Positions 1 through 9,030 are shown, counted from the first letter of the stretch. The stretch: 64,000 nucleotides of DNA from Curvibacter cyanobacteriorum (GCF_028649475.1 NZ_JAQSIP010000002.1:638255-702254); one strand, 5' to 3'. Made by a program: numbers and translations. Notes: generated from the sequence alone by a model not told the origin.

Positions 1-399
1 GATCAGCCCGATGAAGTTGCGCGTGGCCACCCGCCCGTCGGGCCGCACGATGCCCATGAAGGTGGCGCGCTGCCCGGGCGGCAGCAGGTCGACCGGTTTC
101 ACGTCCTGGCAGAAAGCCGGGTCACGGTATTCGTCCACCAGGGTCAGGTTGTGGCCGTGCACGTGTTCGCCGGCCTCGATGTCGCGGCTGGCCGCGCCGA
201 TCACCGTGTCGTACTTGCGCACCCGCTCGCCGGCCGCGATGCCGCGCGCTGCGATCTTGTGTCCGGCGGGCACCTGGGCCCGGGTGCGCAGGTCAAATTC
301 GGCCAGGTGCTGGCCCAGCGCGATGGGCGCGCGCGCCACCAGCACGTTGTCGTTGGGGTGCAGCCGGATCAACGGCGAGAGGGGAGGGCGGGAGGTCAT
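1..399 (-). CDS. UxaA-family dehydratase (altronate/galactarate dehydratase-like), N-terminal part, cut by window edge
   Basis: An open frame runs from an ATG at 399 to the left edge without a stop (133 codons). The N-terminal part reads as an SAF domain ('NDNVLVARAPIALGQHL' near residue 17, 'GHKIAARGIAAGERVRKYD' near 48). It is followed by 'GIVRPDGRVATRNFIGLI', the entry to the catalytic UxaA domain. The family dehydrates sugar acids such as altronate or galactarate, or related hydroxy acids; the substrate cannot be told here. It lies 52 bp downstream of a Bug binding-protein gene on the same strand, so the two probably form one operon controlled by the divergent LysR gene. The family assignment is firm and the substrate is open. 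Confidence 0.82.
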   Translation of the reverse strand, partial: MTSRPPLSPLIRLHPNDNVLVARAPIALGQHLAEFDLRTRAQVPAGHKIAARGIAAGERVRKYDTVIGAASRDIEAGEHVHGHNLTLVDEYRDPAFCQDVKPVDLLPPGQRATFMGIVRPDGRVATRNFIGLI

Positions 400-451
400 C
401 GGTGGTGGGCGGCGGGGAGGGCGGGCAGGCTGGGGTGCGGCGGGCAGGGGC

Positions 452-1456
452 TCAGCCCTTGGCCAGCAGTTCCTTGAGTTTCAGGCGCTCGATCAGCTGG
501 GTTTCGCGGCGGTAGACCTCGCTCACATAGCGCGCGTAGTCGGGGCCGTCCAGGTACATCAGGGGTGCATCGATGCGGTCGCAGGCGGTGGCAAATTCGG
601 GGCTGGCCGCGGCTTGGCGGAAGGCGTCGCGCAGGCGCTTCTCAATCGCCGGCTCCAGGCCCTTGGGGGCGCCAATGCCGTTGGGCGCGTCGACCACCAC
701 GTTGTAGCCCAGTTCTTTGAGGGTGGGGGCGTCAGGGAAGTCCTGGGTGCGCTTTTCGCCCCAGGTCGCCAGCAGGCGCAGCTTGCCGGCCTTGACATAG
801 GAGGCCCACGAGGTGGAATCGGCCAGCGCATTGACCTGGCCGGCCAGCAGGTCCTGCAGCGCCGGGGCACCGCCCTTGTAGGGGATGTGGTTGAGCTGGA
901 TGCCCGCAGCCAGCGCAAATTCCTCCATGCCCACATGGGTGGCGCCGGCCACGCCCGCGCTGCCATAGGTCAGCTCGCCGGGCTTGGCCTTGGCGGCGGC
1001 GACAAACTCTTTGAGCGTCTTCCAGGGGGCATCGCTGTGCACCACGATGCCAAAGGTCTGGCCCGAGGTGCGGGCTAGGTAGCTGAGGTCTTTGAGCGGG
1101 TCCAGCGCCACCGTGCCCAGTTGGGAGAAACGCGTCACCGAGATCGGGATCTGGCCGATGGTGTAGCCGTCCGGTTTGGCGGCGGCCATGGTGCGCAGCC
1201 CCAACATGCCGGCGGCGCCGGCCTTGTTGTCCACCACCACACTCTGGCCCAGTGCCTTGGCCGCGGCCGAGCACAGCGCGCGCATGGTCATGTCGGCGGT
1301 GCCGCCCGCGGGCCAGGGGCAGATGAAGGTGATCGGGCGCTCGGGGTAGCTGGTCTGCGCCTGACTGCCCAGGGGCAGGCCCAGGGCCAGGGTGCCCAGG
1401 CTTTTGGCGATGAATTGGCGACGGGTGTCGGGCAGGGCTGGCGTTGGCTGGCGCAT
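452..1456 (-). CDS. Bug/TctC-family periplasmic solute-binding protein (tripartite tricarboxylate transporter type)
   Basis: The protein has 334 residues, the usual family length. The N-terminus carries a twin-arginine-like signal (RRQFIAKSLG, then a hydrophobic stretch ending 'SQAQ'). The mature part opens with 'YPERPITFICPWPAGGTADM', followed by 'VVDNKAGAAGMLGLRTMAAAKPDGYT' split over the usual Bug positions, and 'IPYKGGAPALQDLLAGQV'. Bug proteins bind small carboxylates in the periplasm and deliver them to TctAB or act as sensors. No TctA or TctB gene is visible nearby. The start is supported by GGAGACAACC directly before the ATG. The UxaA-like gene follows on the same strand, so a sugar-acid-type ligand is a reasonable inference. 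Confidence 0.92.
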   Translation of the reverse strand: MRQPTPALPDTRRQFIAKSLGTLALGLPLGSQAQTSYPERPITFICPWPAGGTADMTMRALCSAAAKALGQSVVVDNKAGAAGMLGLRTMAAAKPDGYTIGQIPISVTRFSQLGTVALDPLKDLSYLARTSGQTFGIVVHSDAPWKTLKEFVAAAKAKPGELTYGSAGVAGATHVGMEEFALAAGIQLNHIPYKGGAPALQDLLAGQVNALADSTSWASYVKAGKLRLLATWGEKRTQDFPDAPTLKELGYNVVVDAPNGIGAPKGLEPAIEKRLRDAFRQAAASPEFATACDRIDAPLMYLDGPDYARYVSEVYRRETQLIERLKLKELLAKG

Positions 1457-1554
1457 GGTTGTCTCCGCGTGGTGGCGAGGTTGTCGTTATGGGGCGAGCG
1501 GGCCTTGGGGGCCGGTCTGGGCGCGATTCTGGGCCGGCGTAACATAGCCGTCCA

Positions 1555-1577
1555 ATGAAGTTATGGACTGACTTCAT
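1555..1577. promoter_or_regulatory. Candidate LysR-type operator between divergent genes
   Basis: A perfect 7-bp inverted repeat (ATGAAGT, 9-bp spacer, ACTTCAT) lies 26 bp before the LysR start and about 100 bp before the Bug start. Location and symmetry fit a LysR autoregulatory site. Binding by this protein is inferred. Confidence 0.4.
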
Positions 1578-1603
1578 AGCTTGTTTGACATGAAGATGCC
1601 GCC

Positions 1604-2590
1604 ATGACCCTTGCCGCCTCGTCGATTGACCGTGTTCTGCGCTCCAACCTCAAGCTCAAGCACCTGCAACTGCTGGTGGCGCTGGACCAGTTTCGCCACC
1701 TGGGCCGGGCGTCGGAGTTCTTGTCGTTGACCCAGCCCGCGGTGTCCAAGACCCTGGCCGAGGTGGAGCGCCTGTTTGGCGTGGCGCTGTTCGTCCGTTC
1801 GACCCGGGGCACCGAGCCCACGGCCTATGGCCAGACCGTGGTACGGTTTGCGCGTTCGGTGCTGGCCGACTTTGACCGCACGCGCGACGAGATCGCCGCC
1901 GTGGCCAGCGGTGCGGCGGGGCGGGTGCGCGTGGGCGCCATGGTGGTGGCCACGCCGGTGTTGCTGTCGCAGGCCATGGCGCGGCTCAAGCAGCAGTCGC
2001 CACAGACCTCGGTGCTGGTGGAGGAGGGCGACCTGACGCGCCTGTTGCCGCCCTTGCGCCAGGGCGAGCTGGATGTGTTTGTGGGCCGGCTCGAGCCCGG
2101 CTATGCCGCGCCTGATCTGGAGACTGAGGCGCTCTACACCGAGCCCATGTGCATCGTCTGCGGCCCGCGTCACCCGCTGGCGCGGCGCCGGCGCGTGGAC
2201 TGGGCCGAACTGGCCGCCCAGCCCTGGGTCATGCCGCCGCCCTGGGCCTCGTCCCGCATCAAGCTCAACCAGATGTTCTACAAACACCGGCTCAACCCGC
2301 CGGTGGATGTGATCGAGAGTGCGTCCTTCCTGGTCACGCTGACCTGCCTGCGCGAGCACGGTGCCATGGGCTTCTGGGCCCAGTCGGTGGCCCGGCATTA
2401 CCGCGACCAGGGCCTGGTGCGCGTGTTGCCCATCGAGGTGCCCATCGACCTGCCCCCCGTGGGCCTGATCACCGTGCGCGGCCGTTTGCGCACCCCGGCG
2501 GCGGAGCAGTTCATGGCGTGTTTGCGGCAGGTCAACACCGCTTTGCCTGATCGCTTGACCCCGCCTGCACCCGTTTTGCGCGAGGGCTGA
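1604..2590 (+). CDS. LysR-family transcriptional regulator
   Basis: This is a 328-residue regulator. The winged helix-turn-helix spans about residues 17-75 ('LKHLQLLVALDQFRHLGRAS', 'LSLTQPAVSKTLAEVERLFG'), followed by a LysR substrate-binding domain ('GRVRVGAMVVATPVLLSQAM', 'LDVFVGRLEP', 'PMCIVCGPRHPLAR'). The HTH and domain order resemble the GbpR/CbsR-like subgroup. It is transcribed away from the Bug/UxaA genes, the normal arrangement for a LysR protein controlling its neighbour. The inducer is probably the solute taken up or degraded by those genes, which is inference. Confidence 0.95.
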   Translation: MTLAASSIDRVLRSNLKLKHLQLLVALDQFRHLGRASEFLSLTQPAVSKTLAEVERLFGVALFVRSTRGTEPTAYGQTVVRFARSVLADFDRTRDEIAAVASGAAGRVRVGAMVVATPVLLSQAMARLKQQSPQTSVLVEEGDLTRLLPPLRQGELDVFVGRLEPGYAAPDLETEALYTEPMCIVCGPRHPLARRRRVDWAELAAQPWVMPPPWASSRIKLNQMFYKHRLNPPVDVIESASFLVTLTCLREHGAMGFWAQSVARHYRDQGLVRVLPIEVPIDLPPVGLITVRGRLRTPAAEQFMACLRQVNTALPDRLTPPAPVLREG

Positions 2591-2736
2591 CGGTGGGGCC
2601 GTCTGCGGGGCGGGTCTGGCACGCCCAGCGCGTCTGCGGGACGGCTTTGAGGGGGCACCCGCGCCCGTGAGTGCATCCCGTCGCGGGGCTTACAGGGCAC
2701 TACACTTGCTGCCTTGCCGTAACGTCAACAGCGCTT

Positions 2737-2750
2737 AGGTTTACAAACCT
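2737..2750. promoter_or_regulatory. Short palindrome upstream of the NHL-repeat gene
   Basis: The sequence AGGTTTACAAACCT has perfect 6-bp arms around a 2-bp centre, about 70 bp before the NHL gene. It could be an operator or part of a promoter. Nothing else in the 230-bp gap was recognised. Confidence 0.25.
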
Positions 2751-2820
2751 GGGCCATTGACGCACCTCTGCTGCCGGGGCGACTCGCTTTGGCCTTTCGA
2801 CTTCTTGCCCCGACTTGTCC

Positions 2821-5800
2821 ATGGACTTTCAGCACGCCTTATCCCTTAACCCTTTGGTTCCTGCCACGCGATTCAAGTTGCGGCTGTGGCGCGCTTTGAA
2901 CGCTTGCTTTTTGCTGTGGCTGTTGGCTTGTGTGACCCCATTGGCCTGGGCCGACACCCTCCTCACCTATGCGGGCAGTCTCATTCCCAATGGCCTGGCC
3001 ACCAACATCGGGGCCGGCGCCAGCGGCATGGCCGTGGACGCGGCGGGCTTGCTCTACGTGACCGATATCAGCAACCACACCGTTCGAAGGATCGACCCCG
3101 CAACGGGGCAAAGCACCGTGATCGCCGGTGCCGGGCGCAGTGGTTTCTCGGGGGATGGCGGGGCTGCCACCGATGCCATGCTCAATGCGCCCAGGGGGGT
3201 GGCAGTCGACAGCGCCGGCAATGTCTACATTGCGGACACTGGCAACCACCGCATTCGCAAGATCAACACCAGTGGGGTGATCTCTACCTTCGCAGGCACG
3301 GGCGCGACTACTTTCGCGGGCGATGGCAATGCCGCGACGGCGGCCAACTTCAGCGGTCCCCAAGGTGTGGCGGTCGACGGTGCGGGCAACGTGTTCATCG
3401 CCGACACCGGCAACCACCGCGTTCGCCAAGTCAGCGTGGGCGGCACCGTCACCACCGTGGCGGGGATTGGCCAATCCGGTTACCTGGGAGACGACGTGGC
3501 GGCCACCACCACCAGCCTCAGCAGTCCCCGTGGCGTGGTGCTGGATGGGACGGGTGCCTTCTACATCGTTGACGCCAGCAACCAGCGCATTCGCAAAGTC
3601 AGCACCGCAGGGATCATCACCACGGTGGCGGGCACTGGGACGGCCGGCTTTACTGGCGACGGCGGTGCGGCCACCAGTGCCAGCCTGCGCGCGCCAGCGG
3701 GCCTGGCCCTGGATGGCAGTGGCAATCTTTACATTTCCGACAGCAGCAACCACCGCATTCGCAAGGTCAGTGCCGGCGTGATCACAACCCTGGCAGGCAC
3801 GGGGACCTTTGGTTTCGGCGGCGATGGCGGGGCGCCCGCCAGTGCCCAGATCAATTCTCCGCAGGGGGTGGCCGTGGACAGCACGGGGACCGTGTATGTG
3901 GCAGACACCAACAATGTCCGGGTGCGAAAAATCAGCGGGGGCCTGATCTCCACACTGGCTGGCACCGGAAGCAACTCTTTTGGCGGTGACGGCAGCGATG
4001 CCTTGAGCGCGCAGTTCAGCACCATTCAGGGGGTGGCACGCGACAGCGCCGGCAATGTCTACATCTCGGACTCTGGCAGCCACCGGATTCGCAAGATCAG
4101 TCCCACCGGCCTGGCGTCCACCCTGGCGGGCACCGGTGTGGGAAATTACAGCGGTGACAACGGCCCGGCCAGCAGTGCCCAGTTGAAGAGCCCGCAGGGC
4201 ATCGCCCTGGATTCAGCTGGCAATCTGTACGTCGCCGACAGCAGCAACCACCGCATCCGCAAAATTGACACGTCGGGAACCATCACCACCGTGGCAGGCA
4301 GCGGTTCATCTGGGTTTTCCGGGGATGGGGGGCCTGCAAACAGCGCCCAGTTGGATACCCCCTATGGTGTTTTGGTCGACAGCCAGGGCAACATCTTCAT
4401 CGTGGACTCAGGCAACAATCGGATTCGCCAAGTGGACACCGCTGGCACCATCACGACCTTGGCGGGCAGCGGTGGGACGGGCCTCGTCAATGGTGCTGCC
4501 GCCAGTGCCAAGTTCACCCTCCCCATAGGCCTGTCCATCGACAGTGCGGGCAGCCTGTACGTGGCCGACTTCGGCAACAACGTGATCCGCAAGGTGGCGG
4601 CTGGCATGGTCAGCACGGTGGTGGGCACGGGTTCCAACGGCTTCAGCGGCGACGGTGACGCGGCCACCAGCGCCAAGCTGAACTTTCCGCGCGGCACGGT
4701 CGTGGACGCTGCAAACAACCTTTACATTGCAGACACCGGCAACCACCGGATTCGCAAGGTCGACAGCAACGGCGTGATCACCACCGTGGCGGGTTCCGGT
4801 ACGCCGGGCTTCAGTGGCGACGGTGGCGCGCCCACCAGTGCCCAGCTCAGTTCTCCGTTCGGGCTGAGCCTCTTCGGTTCGATGGGCCTGTTGATCGTGG
4901 ACAACGGCAATCGGCGGGTGCGCCTGCTGGCCTTTGCCGACCCACCTGGCGCACCGACCTCGGTGACGGCCACGGCGGGCAACGCCAGCGCCACGGTGTC
5001 GTTTGCCGCGCCGGCTGCCGACGGGGGCTCGGCCATCACCGGCTACACCGTGGTGTCCAGCCCGGCGGGCGGCACCGACAGCAATGCCGGCTCCACGGGC
5101 TTGAGCCATGCCATCACTGGCCTCACCAACGGCGTGAGCTACACCTTCACGGTCGTGGCCAGCAACCTGGCCGGGTCGGGGCCGGCGTCGTCGCCGTCGA
5201 ACAGCGTGGTGCCGGGGGCGGCCCATGGGGCCTGCGGCGCAGCAGCCAATGTCAGCAGCCTGTTCATGCCCAGCAGCAACCTGTGCTCGGCGGGCAGTGC
5301 CAGCGCCGTGAGCAACAGCTCGCCCTGGCGCTGGAACTGCGTCGGCAGCAACGGCGGCAGCACCGCCATGTGCTCGGCGCCGGTGGGGCAAACGGTCTCT
5401 GGCACGGGCGCGTCGCGGGTCAGCGTCGCGGGCAGCAACTGGGTGGTGGACCAGGTGGGCACCACCAATGGCCAGCCCAACACCGCCGGGGCCATCCGCG
5501 TGACGGGGGACGCCAAATCCCCGCCCGACCCGGCCCCCGCGGGCTATGTGTTCGCCCACGGCCTGTACGACTTCACGCTGACGGGCGGCACCGGGCCGGC
5601 CACCGTGGTCATCAACTACCCCACCGCCTTACCGGCCGGAACGGTGTACTGGAAGTACGGCAAGACCTCGCCCGCCGGGGCCGCGCGTTGGTACATCTTC
5701 CCGGGCGCTGTCATCAGCGAAGATCGCCTGTCCATCACCCTGACCCTCAGCGACGGGGCGCTGGGCGACGACGATGGCACGGTCAACGGCGTGATCACCG

Positions 5801-5955
5801 ATCCGGGCGGCCCGGGCGTGCCCCTCAATGCCGCCACCGCGGTGCCCGCCTTGTCGCCGTGGGCCCTGGCGACCCTGGGCCTTTTGTTGATGCTGATGAC
5901 CTGCGGCCTGCGTGGCGCTGGTGTGAGCCGCAGCGCTGACGTGGCTGGGCGCTGA
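2821..5955 (+). CDS. Secreted NHL-repeat protein with FN3 domain, choice-of-anchor-U-like module and IPTL-CTERM sorting tail
   Basis: The protein has 1,044 residues from the ATG at 2821; a TTG two codons upstream is less likely. A signal peptide ends around 'TPLAWAD' (residue ~45). Twelve NHL repeats follow to about residue 700, each with a core like 'VAVDSAGNVYIADTGNHRIR', spaced about 55-56 residues and predicted to form beta-propeller(s). Then come one fibronectin type III domain ('PGAPTSVTATAGNASATVSF' onward), a four-cysteine linker ('CGAAANVSSLFM...NLC...WNC...MC'), a 'YVFAHGLYDFTLTGG' beta module resembling choice-of-anchor U, and a C-terminal 'VPALSPWALATLGLLLMLM' plus basic tail, typical of IPTL-CTERM. 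It is probably exported and sorted to the envelope. Its ligand is unknown. Confidence 0.9.
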   Translation: MDFQHALSLNPLVPATRFKLRLWRALNACFLLWLLACVTPLAWADTLLTYAGSLIPNGLATNIGAGASGMAVDAAGLLYVTDISNHTVRRIDPATGQSTVIAGAGRSGFSGDGGAATDAMLNAPRGVAVDSAGNVYIADTGNHRIRKINTSGVISTFAGTGATTFAGDGNAATAANFSGPQGVAVDGAGNVFIADTGNHRVRQVSVGGTVTTVAGIGQSGYLGDDVAATTTSLSSPRGVVLDGTGAFYIVDASNQRIRKVSTAGIITTVAGTGTAGFTGDGGAATSASLRAPAGLALDGSGNLYISDSSNHRIRKVSAGVITTLAGTGTFGFGGDGGAPASAQINSPQGVAVDSTGTVYVADTNNVRVRKISGGLISTLAGTGSNSFGGDGSDALSAQFSTIQGVARDSAGNVYISDSGSHRIRKISPTGLASTLAGTGVGNYSGDNGPASSAQLKSPQGIALDSAGNLYVADSSNHRIRKIDTSGTITTVAGSGSSGFSGDGGPANSAQLDTPYGVLVDSQGNIFIVDSGNNRIRQVDTAGTITTLAGSGGTGLVNGAAASAKFTLPIGLSIDSAGSLYVADFGNNVIRKVAAGMVSTVVGTGSNGFSGDGDAATSAKLNFPRGTVVDAANNLYIADTGNHRIRKVDSNGVITTVAGSGTPGFSGDGGAPTSAQLSSPFGLSLFGSMGLLIVDNGNRRVRLLAFADPPGAPTSVTATAGNASATVSFAAPAADGGSAITGYTVVSSPAGGTDSNAGSTGLSHAITGLTNGVSYTFTVVASNLAGSGPASSPSNSVVPGAAHGACGAAANVSSLFMPSSNLCSAGSASAVSNSSPWRWNCVGSNGGSTAMCSAPVGQTVSGTGASRVSVAGSNWVVDQVGTTNGQPNTAGAIRVTGDAKSPPDPAPAGYVFAHGLYDFTLTGGTGPATVVINYPTALPAGTVYWKYGKTSPAGAARWYIFPGAVISEDRLSITLTLSDGALGDDDGTVNGVITDPGGPGVPLNAATAVPALSPWALATLGLLLMLMTCGLRGAGVSRSADVAGR

Positions 5956-6019
5956 TCACGCCTGCCGTGATGGCCAGTCCAGCAGCGCACCTGTCTGCGC
6001 CTGCCGCAGCCCGCCCCAA

Positions 6020-6049
6020 CCCGCGGGGCCTGGTGCCAGGCCCCGCGGG
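6020..6049. terminator. Perfect 14-bp inverted repeat between convergent genes
   Basis: CCCGCGGGGCCTGG and its exact complement are separated by 2 bp and sit between the NHL gene (+) and the SUMF1-like gene (-), directly against the latter's stop codon. There is no T-run on either side. Position suggests a bidirectional stop or mRNA 3'-end stabiliser rather than a classical intrinsic terminator. Confidence 0.5.
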
Positions 6050-6050
6050 C

Positions 6051-6749
6051 TCAAAGGTCGTAGGCGCAGCGCAGGCCGATGTAGACCACGTAGAAGTCAG
6101 CGGGCTTCCATTGCAGCGCCGTTGACTGCATTTGGGCAGGGCCGTACCACCAGGACCCTCCCGCGGTCAGCGCGGTGTTGCCGTCCCGGTCGGCGAGCCA
6201 CTCCCACGCATTCGCGCCCATGTCGTACAGGCCATTCACCCCGCGGCGTGTGGCGCCGACCGGCGCCAGGTTTGGCCAGGGATCGGCGCCGTTGGTGTTG
6301 GCGCCACTGGGGCTGTCGCCGGTGGGGTAGGGGTAGGTTCGACCAAGCACATAACCCGCTTGGCCAAGCTGTTCCGTGTAGGCGGCGCGGGTCCACTCGG
6401 TCCGTGTCGGCAGCCGTCCCCCGGCCCACCGGCAGAAGTCCTGGGCCTCGTGCCAGCTGACGTGCACCGCCGGGAGGTCCGAACTGGCACCCGGCACCCC
6501 AAACGGTTGCCGAAAGTGCCAGTCCTTTCTGCGCTGCCACCCGCCATCCCATTCGTGGCCGCCGCCATTCGTCTCGGCGGCGGTCAGTCGGCCCGTGGCC
6601 CGGGTGAACTCGGCAAAGCGCGCGATGCTGACCTCGTGGCGGTCGATCGCAAAGCCGTCGAGTCGCACTTTGTCATGGGCCAGGGCGGGCACCACCGTCA
6701 GGGCCCATGCCAGGCCAGCCATCAAAGATCGGTTCGCTGCAGTTCTCAT
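6051..6749 (-). CDS. Exported SUMF1/formylglycine-generating-enzyme-fold protein, catalytic cysteines absent
   Basis: The ATG at 6749 gives 232 residues beginning with a good signal peptide ('MRTAANRSLMAGLAWALTVV', cleavage near 'ALAHD'); an in-frame start at 6791 would put 14 residues before it. The FGE-sulfatase fold is clear: 'IDRHEVSIARFAEFTRATG', 'PAVHVSWHEAQDFCRWAGGR', 'LPTRTEWTRAAY', 'GLYDMGANAWEWLADRDG', 'LTAGGSWWYG', 'YIGLRCAYDL'. Formylglycine-generating enzymes need two cysteines in the segment between the GGSW motif and the final RC; here that segment has none. It is therefore probably a structural or binding member of the fold (as in PvdO or SUMF1-like proteins), not a sulfatase activator. 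Confidence 0.8.
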   Translation of the reverse strand: MRTAANRSLMAGLAWALTVVPALAHDKVRLDGFAIDRHEVSIARFAEFTRATGRLTAAETNGGGHEWDGGWQRRKDWHFRQPFGVPGASSDLPAVHVSWHEAQDFCRWAGGRLPTRTEWTRAAYTEQLGQAGYVLGRTYPYPTGDSPSGANTNGADPWPNLAPVGATRRGVNGLYDMGANAWEWLADRDGNTALTAGGSWWYGPAQMQSTALQWKPADFYVVYIGLRCAYDL

Positions 6750-7162
6750 GCTCAAGCACGCTTCGTTGTGAGGGGCAGGGTCATTGCACATCGGCCGGGC
6801 TCGGACCCCGTGAGCACGCTCGGCCAGTCACATCAACATTTTGTTGAAAAGGGCAAAGCCCTGTGGGGGCGGGCAATTAGAGCCGTTGACGCGACCCAGC
6901 CCATCGAGGATTGGCGCTTGAGCCGAGGCACCACGCCGCAGCCAGTGCAGGCGGTACGACAAGTCGAAGCAACGAGGTCCCATGGTGGGTGTCAGCGGTT
7001 CTGATGGAGCTTCGTGTGGTGGACCCGGTTCAAGGAGTGATGTCGGCAGACGACCGTCTTGACTGTCACCTTGACGTCACTGGAGATTCGATGTCTGTCG
7101 TGATACTCCGCCCAGGCACGCCTGCCGTGGATGACGAACGCTGGGGTTGTTACTGATGTTTT
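6750..7162. other. Intergenic stretch with no supported gene
   Basis: No frame here has a convincing start, codon bias or family motif. It contains a small hairpin-like TCAAC/GTTGA repeat near 6832-6846. The functional content appears to begin with the operator at 7163. Confidence 0.5.
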
Positions 7163-7184
7163 TTACTTGCCGGTCGGCAGGTAA
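7163..7184. promoter_or_regulatory. TetR-type operator, site 1 (before the Baeyer-Villiger monooxygenase gene)
   Basis: The half-sites TTACTTGCCGG and TCGGCAGGTAA abut to form a near-perfect 22-bp palindrome about 70 bp before the monooxygenase ATG. The same palindrome recurs at 9611, 14089, 34935, 35015 and 37126. The likely binders are the two TetR proteins encoded inside the cluster; this is inferred. Confidence 0.75.
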
Positions 7185-7255
7185 AATGGCATCATAGGAA
7201 GCAACACAGGAGGCCAATCAGGGCCTCATGGCATTTGTAAAACAGGAGACACACC

Positions 7256-8926
7256 ATGACTGCAGGCACCACTGCCGCCCCTTCGTCCCAGACAACCCAG
7301 GTTCAACAGCGCGATGTACTGATCGTCGGCGGCGGATTCGGCGGGATGTATGCCGTGTACAAATTCAACAGCATGGGGATGCGCTTGCAGGCGTTTGAGT
7401 CGGGGGGCGATCTGGGGGGCGTCTGGTACTGGAACCGTTACCCAGGGGCTCGGGTGGATTTGCCCAGCATTGACTACAGTTTCTCCTTCTCGCGCGAGAT
7501 TGAGCAAGAGTGGACCTGGTCTGAGCAGTATGCGGGTCAGCCCGAACTGCTGAAGTACATCGACTTTGTGGCTACCCGCCTGGACCTGCGCCGTCATTAC
7601 CAGTTCAACACCCGTGTGAACAGTGCGGTGTGGGATGAGGCTCGCCAAGTTTGGACGCTGAAAACGGCCCGTGGTGAGGTGTTCGAGGCCCCGTTCTGCA
7701 TCATGGCCACGGGGCCGCTGTCGGTGCCCAAAAAGCCGGAGTTTGATGGCCTGGAGAACTTCAAGGGCCGCGTTTTGCATGCCGCCCGCTGGCCCCATGA
7801 GCCGGTTGACTTTTCGGGCAAGCGGGTGGGGATTGTGGGCACCGGCTCCACGGGGATCCAGATCGTGCAGGAGGTCGGTCGACAGGCCGGTGAGACTTTT
7901 GTGTTCCAGCGCACGCCGAGTTTCACGATGCCGATGCGAAACGTACCGCTTGACGCCGAGTACGTGGCTGAAGTGAAGCGCCATTACGCCGGTATCCGTG
8001 AAGTGGCCCGCAACAGTGCCATTGGCGGCTCGCGACCCACCTCCACGCGGGCCTTCTTCACGGCGACGCCAGCCCAGCGCCAGTCGCTGCTTGAGGACTC
8101 CTGGAAGCAAGGGGGGCTCGCCATGTTGGGAACCTTTGGCGACTTGATGACCAACGAAGAAGCCAATGAGCATGTGGCCAATTTCGTGCGCAAGAAGATC
8201 GGTGAGGTGGTGACGGACCCCGTGACGGCTGACAAGCTCACCCCGCGCGGCTACCCCATCTTTGCGCGACGTCCGTGCTTGGACACGGGCTACTACGAAA
8301 CCTTCAATTTGCCGACCGTTCACCTGATGGATTGTCTGACCGACCCGATTGTGGAGGCCACCGAGAAGGGCATCCGCACCACCTCGGGAGAGACCGAACT
8401 CGACTACATCATCCTGGCCACGGGCTACGATGGCCTGACGGGCGCCCTGTTGTCGTTCGAGGTTCGTGGGCGTGAAGGCCGCACGGTGCAGGACAAGTGG
8501 AAGGACGGCCCGCGTTCGCACCTCGGGATCATGATGGAAGGCTTTCCCAACCTGTTCATGACCACGGGTCCCAATGGCCCGGCCGCGCTGGCCAACATCA
8601 TTCGCATCAGCGAGAACGATGTCGACTGGATTGCCGACGCCATCACTCACCTGCGCCAGAACCGGCTGGGCAGCATCGAGCCGACTTTGAAGTCCGAGAA
8701 CGCCTGGATGGAGCTTGTCTACAACCTGGCTCGTCACTCGTTGCTCAACAAGGCCAAGACCTGGTACGTGGGCGCCAACGTTGAAGGTAAGCCCAAGGGG
8801 TTGAGCCAGTTTGTGGGCGGCTTTCTGAAGTACCGCGAGCATTGTGCGGCGGCAGCACAGAACGGCTACCAAGGGCATCGACTGGAACCGGCCGCACAGG
8901 CAGCGCTTGCGGCGTTGGCCGCGTGA
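7256..8926 (+). CDS. Type I Baeyer-Villiger monooxygenase (cyclohexanone monooxygenase-like flavoprotein)
   Basis: The protein has 556 residues, close to the usual 540-600. The FAD Rossmann motif GGGFGG is at 25-30, the NADPH motif GTGSTG at 195-200, and between them lies the Baeyer-Villiger fingerprint F169-x-G171-x3-H175-x3-W179-P180. Later family blocks are 'RRPCLDTGYYETFNLPTVHL' and 'DYIILATGYDGLTGALL'. Such enzymes insert one oxygen of O2 next to a ketone, turning cyclic ketones into lactones, with NADPH and FAD. It stands alone behind operator site 1 and is followed by a strong terminator. The start is fixed by GGAGACACACC before the ATG. Substrate is unknown; a cyclic ketone fits the SMP-30 lactonase, SDR and acyl-CoA genes around it. 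Confidence 0.93.
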   Translation: MTAGTTAAPSSQTTQVQQRDVLIVGGGFGGMYAVYKFNSMGMRLQAFESGGDLGGVWYWNRYPGARVDLPSIDYSFSFSREIEQEWTWSEQYAGQPELLKYIDFVATRLDLRRHYQFNTRVNSAVWDEARQVWTLKTARGEVFEAPFCIMATGPLSVPKKPEFDGLENFKGRVLHAARWPHEPVDFSGKRVGIVGTGSTGIQIVQEVGRQAGETFVFQRTPSFTMPMRNVPLDAEYVAEVKRHYAGIREVARNSAIGGSRPTSTRAFFTATPAQRQSLLEDSWKQGGLAMLGTFGDLMTNEEANEHVANFVRKKIGEVVTDPVTADKLTPRGYPIFARRPCLDTGYYETFNLPTVHLMDCLTDPIVEATEKGIRTTSGETELDYIILATGYDGLTGALLSFEVRGREGRTVQDKWKDGPRSHLGIMMEGFPNLFMTTGPNGPAALANIIRISENDVDWIADAITHLRQNRLGSIEPTLKSENAWMELVYNLARHSLLNKAKTWYVGANVEGKPKGLSQFVGGFLKYREHCAAAAQNGYQGHRLEPAAQAALAALAA

Positions 8927-8930
8927 GCAG

Positions 8931-8957
8931 AGGGGCCCCGATGGGCCCCTTTTTTTG
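8931..8957 (+). terminator. Intrinsic terminator after the monooxygenase gene
   Basis: The stem AGGGGCCC/GGGCCCCT with a 4-nt loop is followed by seven Ts, starting 5 bp after the stop codon. It makes the monooxygenase a single-gene transcript. Confidence 0.87.
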
Positions 8958-9030
8958 GGCGTGCAGCGCTCAGTGCTTTCCGCCTGGAGTGGTTCAAGAC
9001 CACCCACCCCGCGGGGGTGGGCTGGCACGC

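Noticed and set aside
11..1078. Long plus-strand frame opposite the UxaA and Bug genes
   Set aside because: It is a shadow of two well-supported minus-strand genes and has low-complexity Gly/Arg/Ala composition.
6911..7156. 81-codon plus-strand frame before the monooxygenase
   Set aside because: There is no family similarity, codon bias is weak and it ends just before the operator.
8998..9025. GC-rich hairpin CCCACCCC/GGGGTGGG after the SnoaL-like gene
   Set aside because: It has no T-run on the minus strand, so support as a terminator is too weak.
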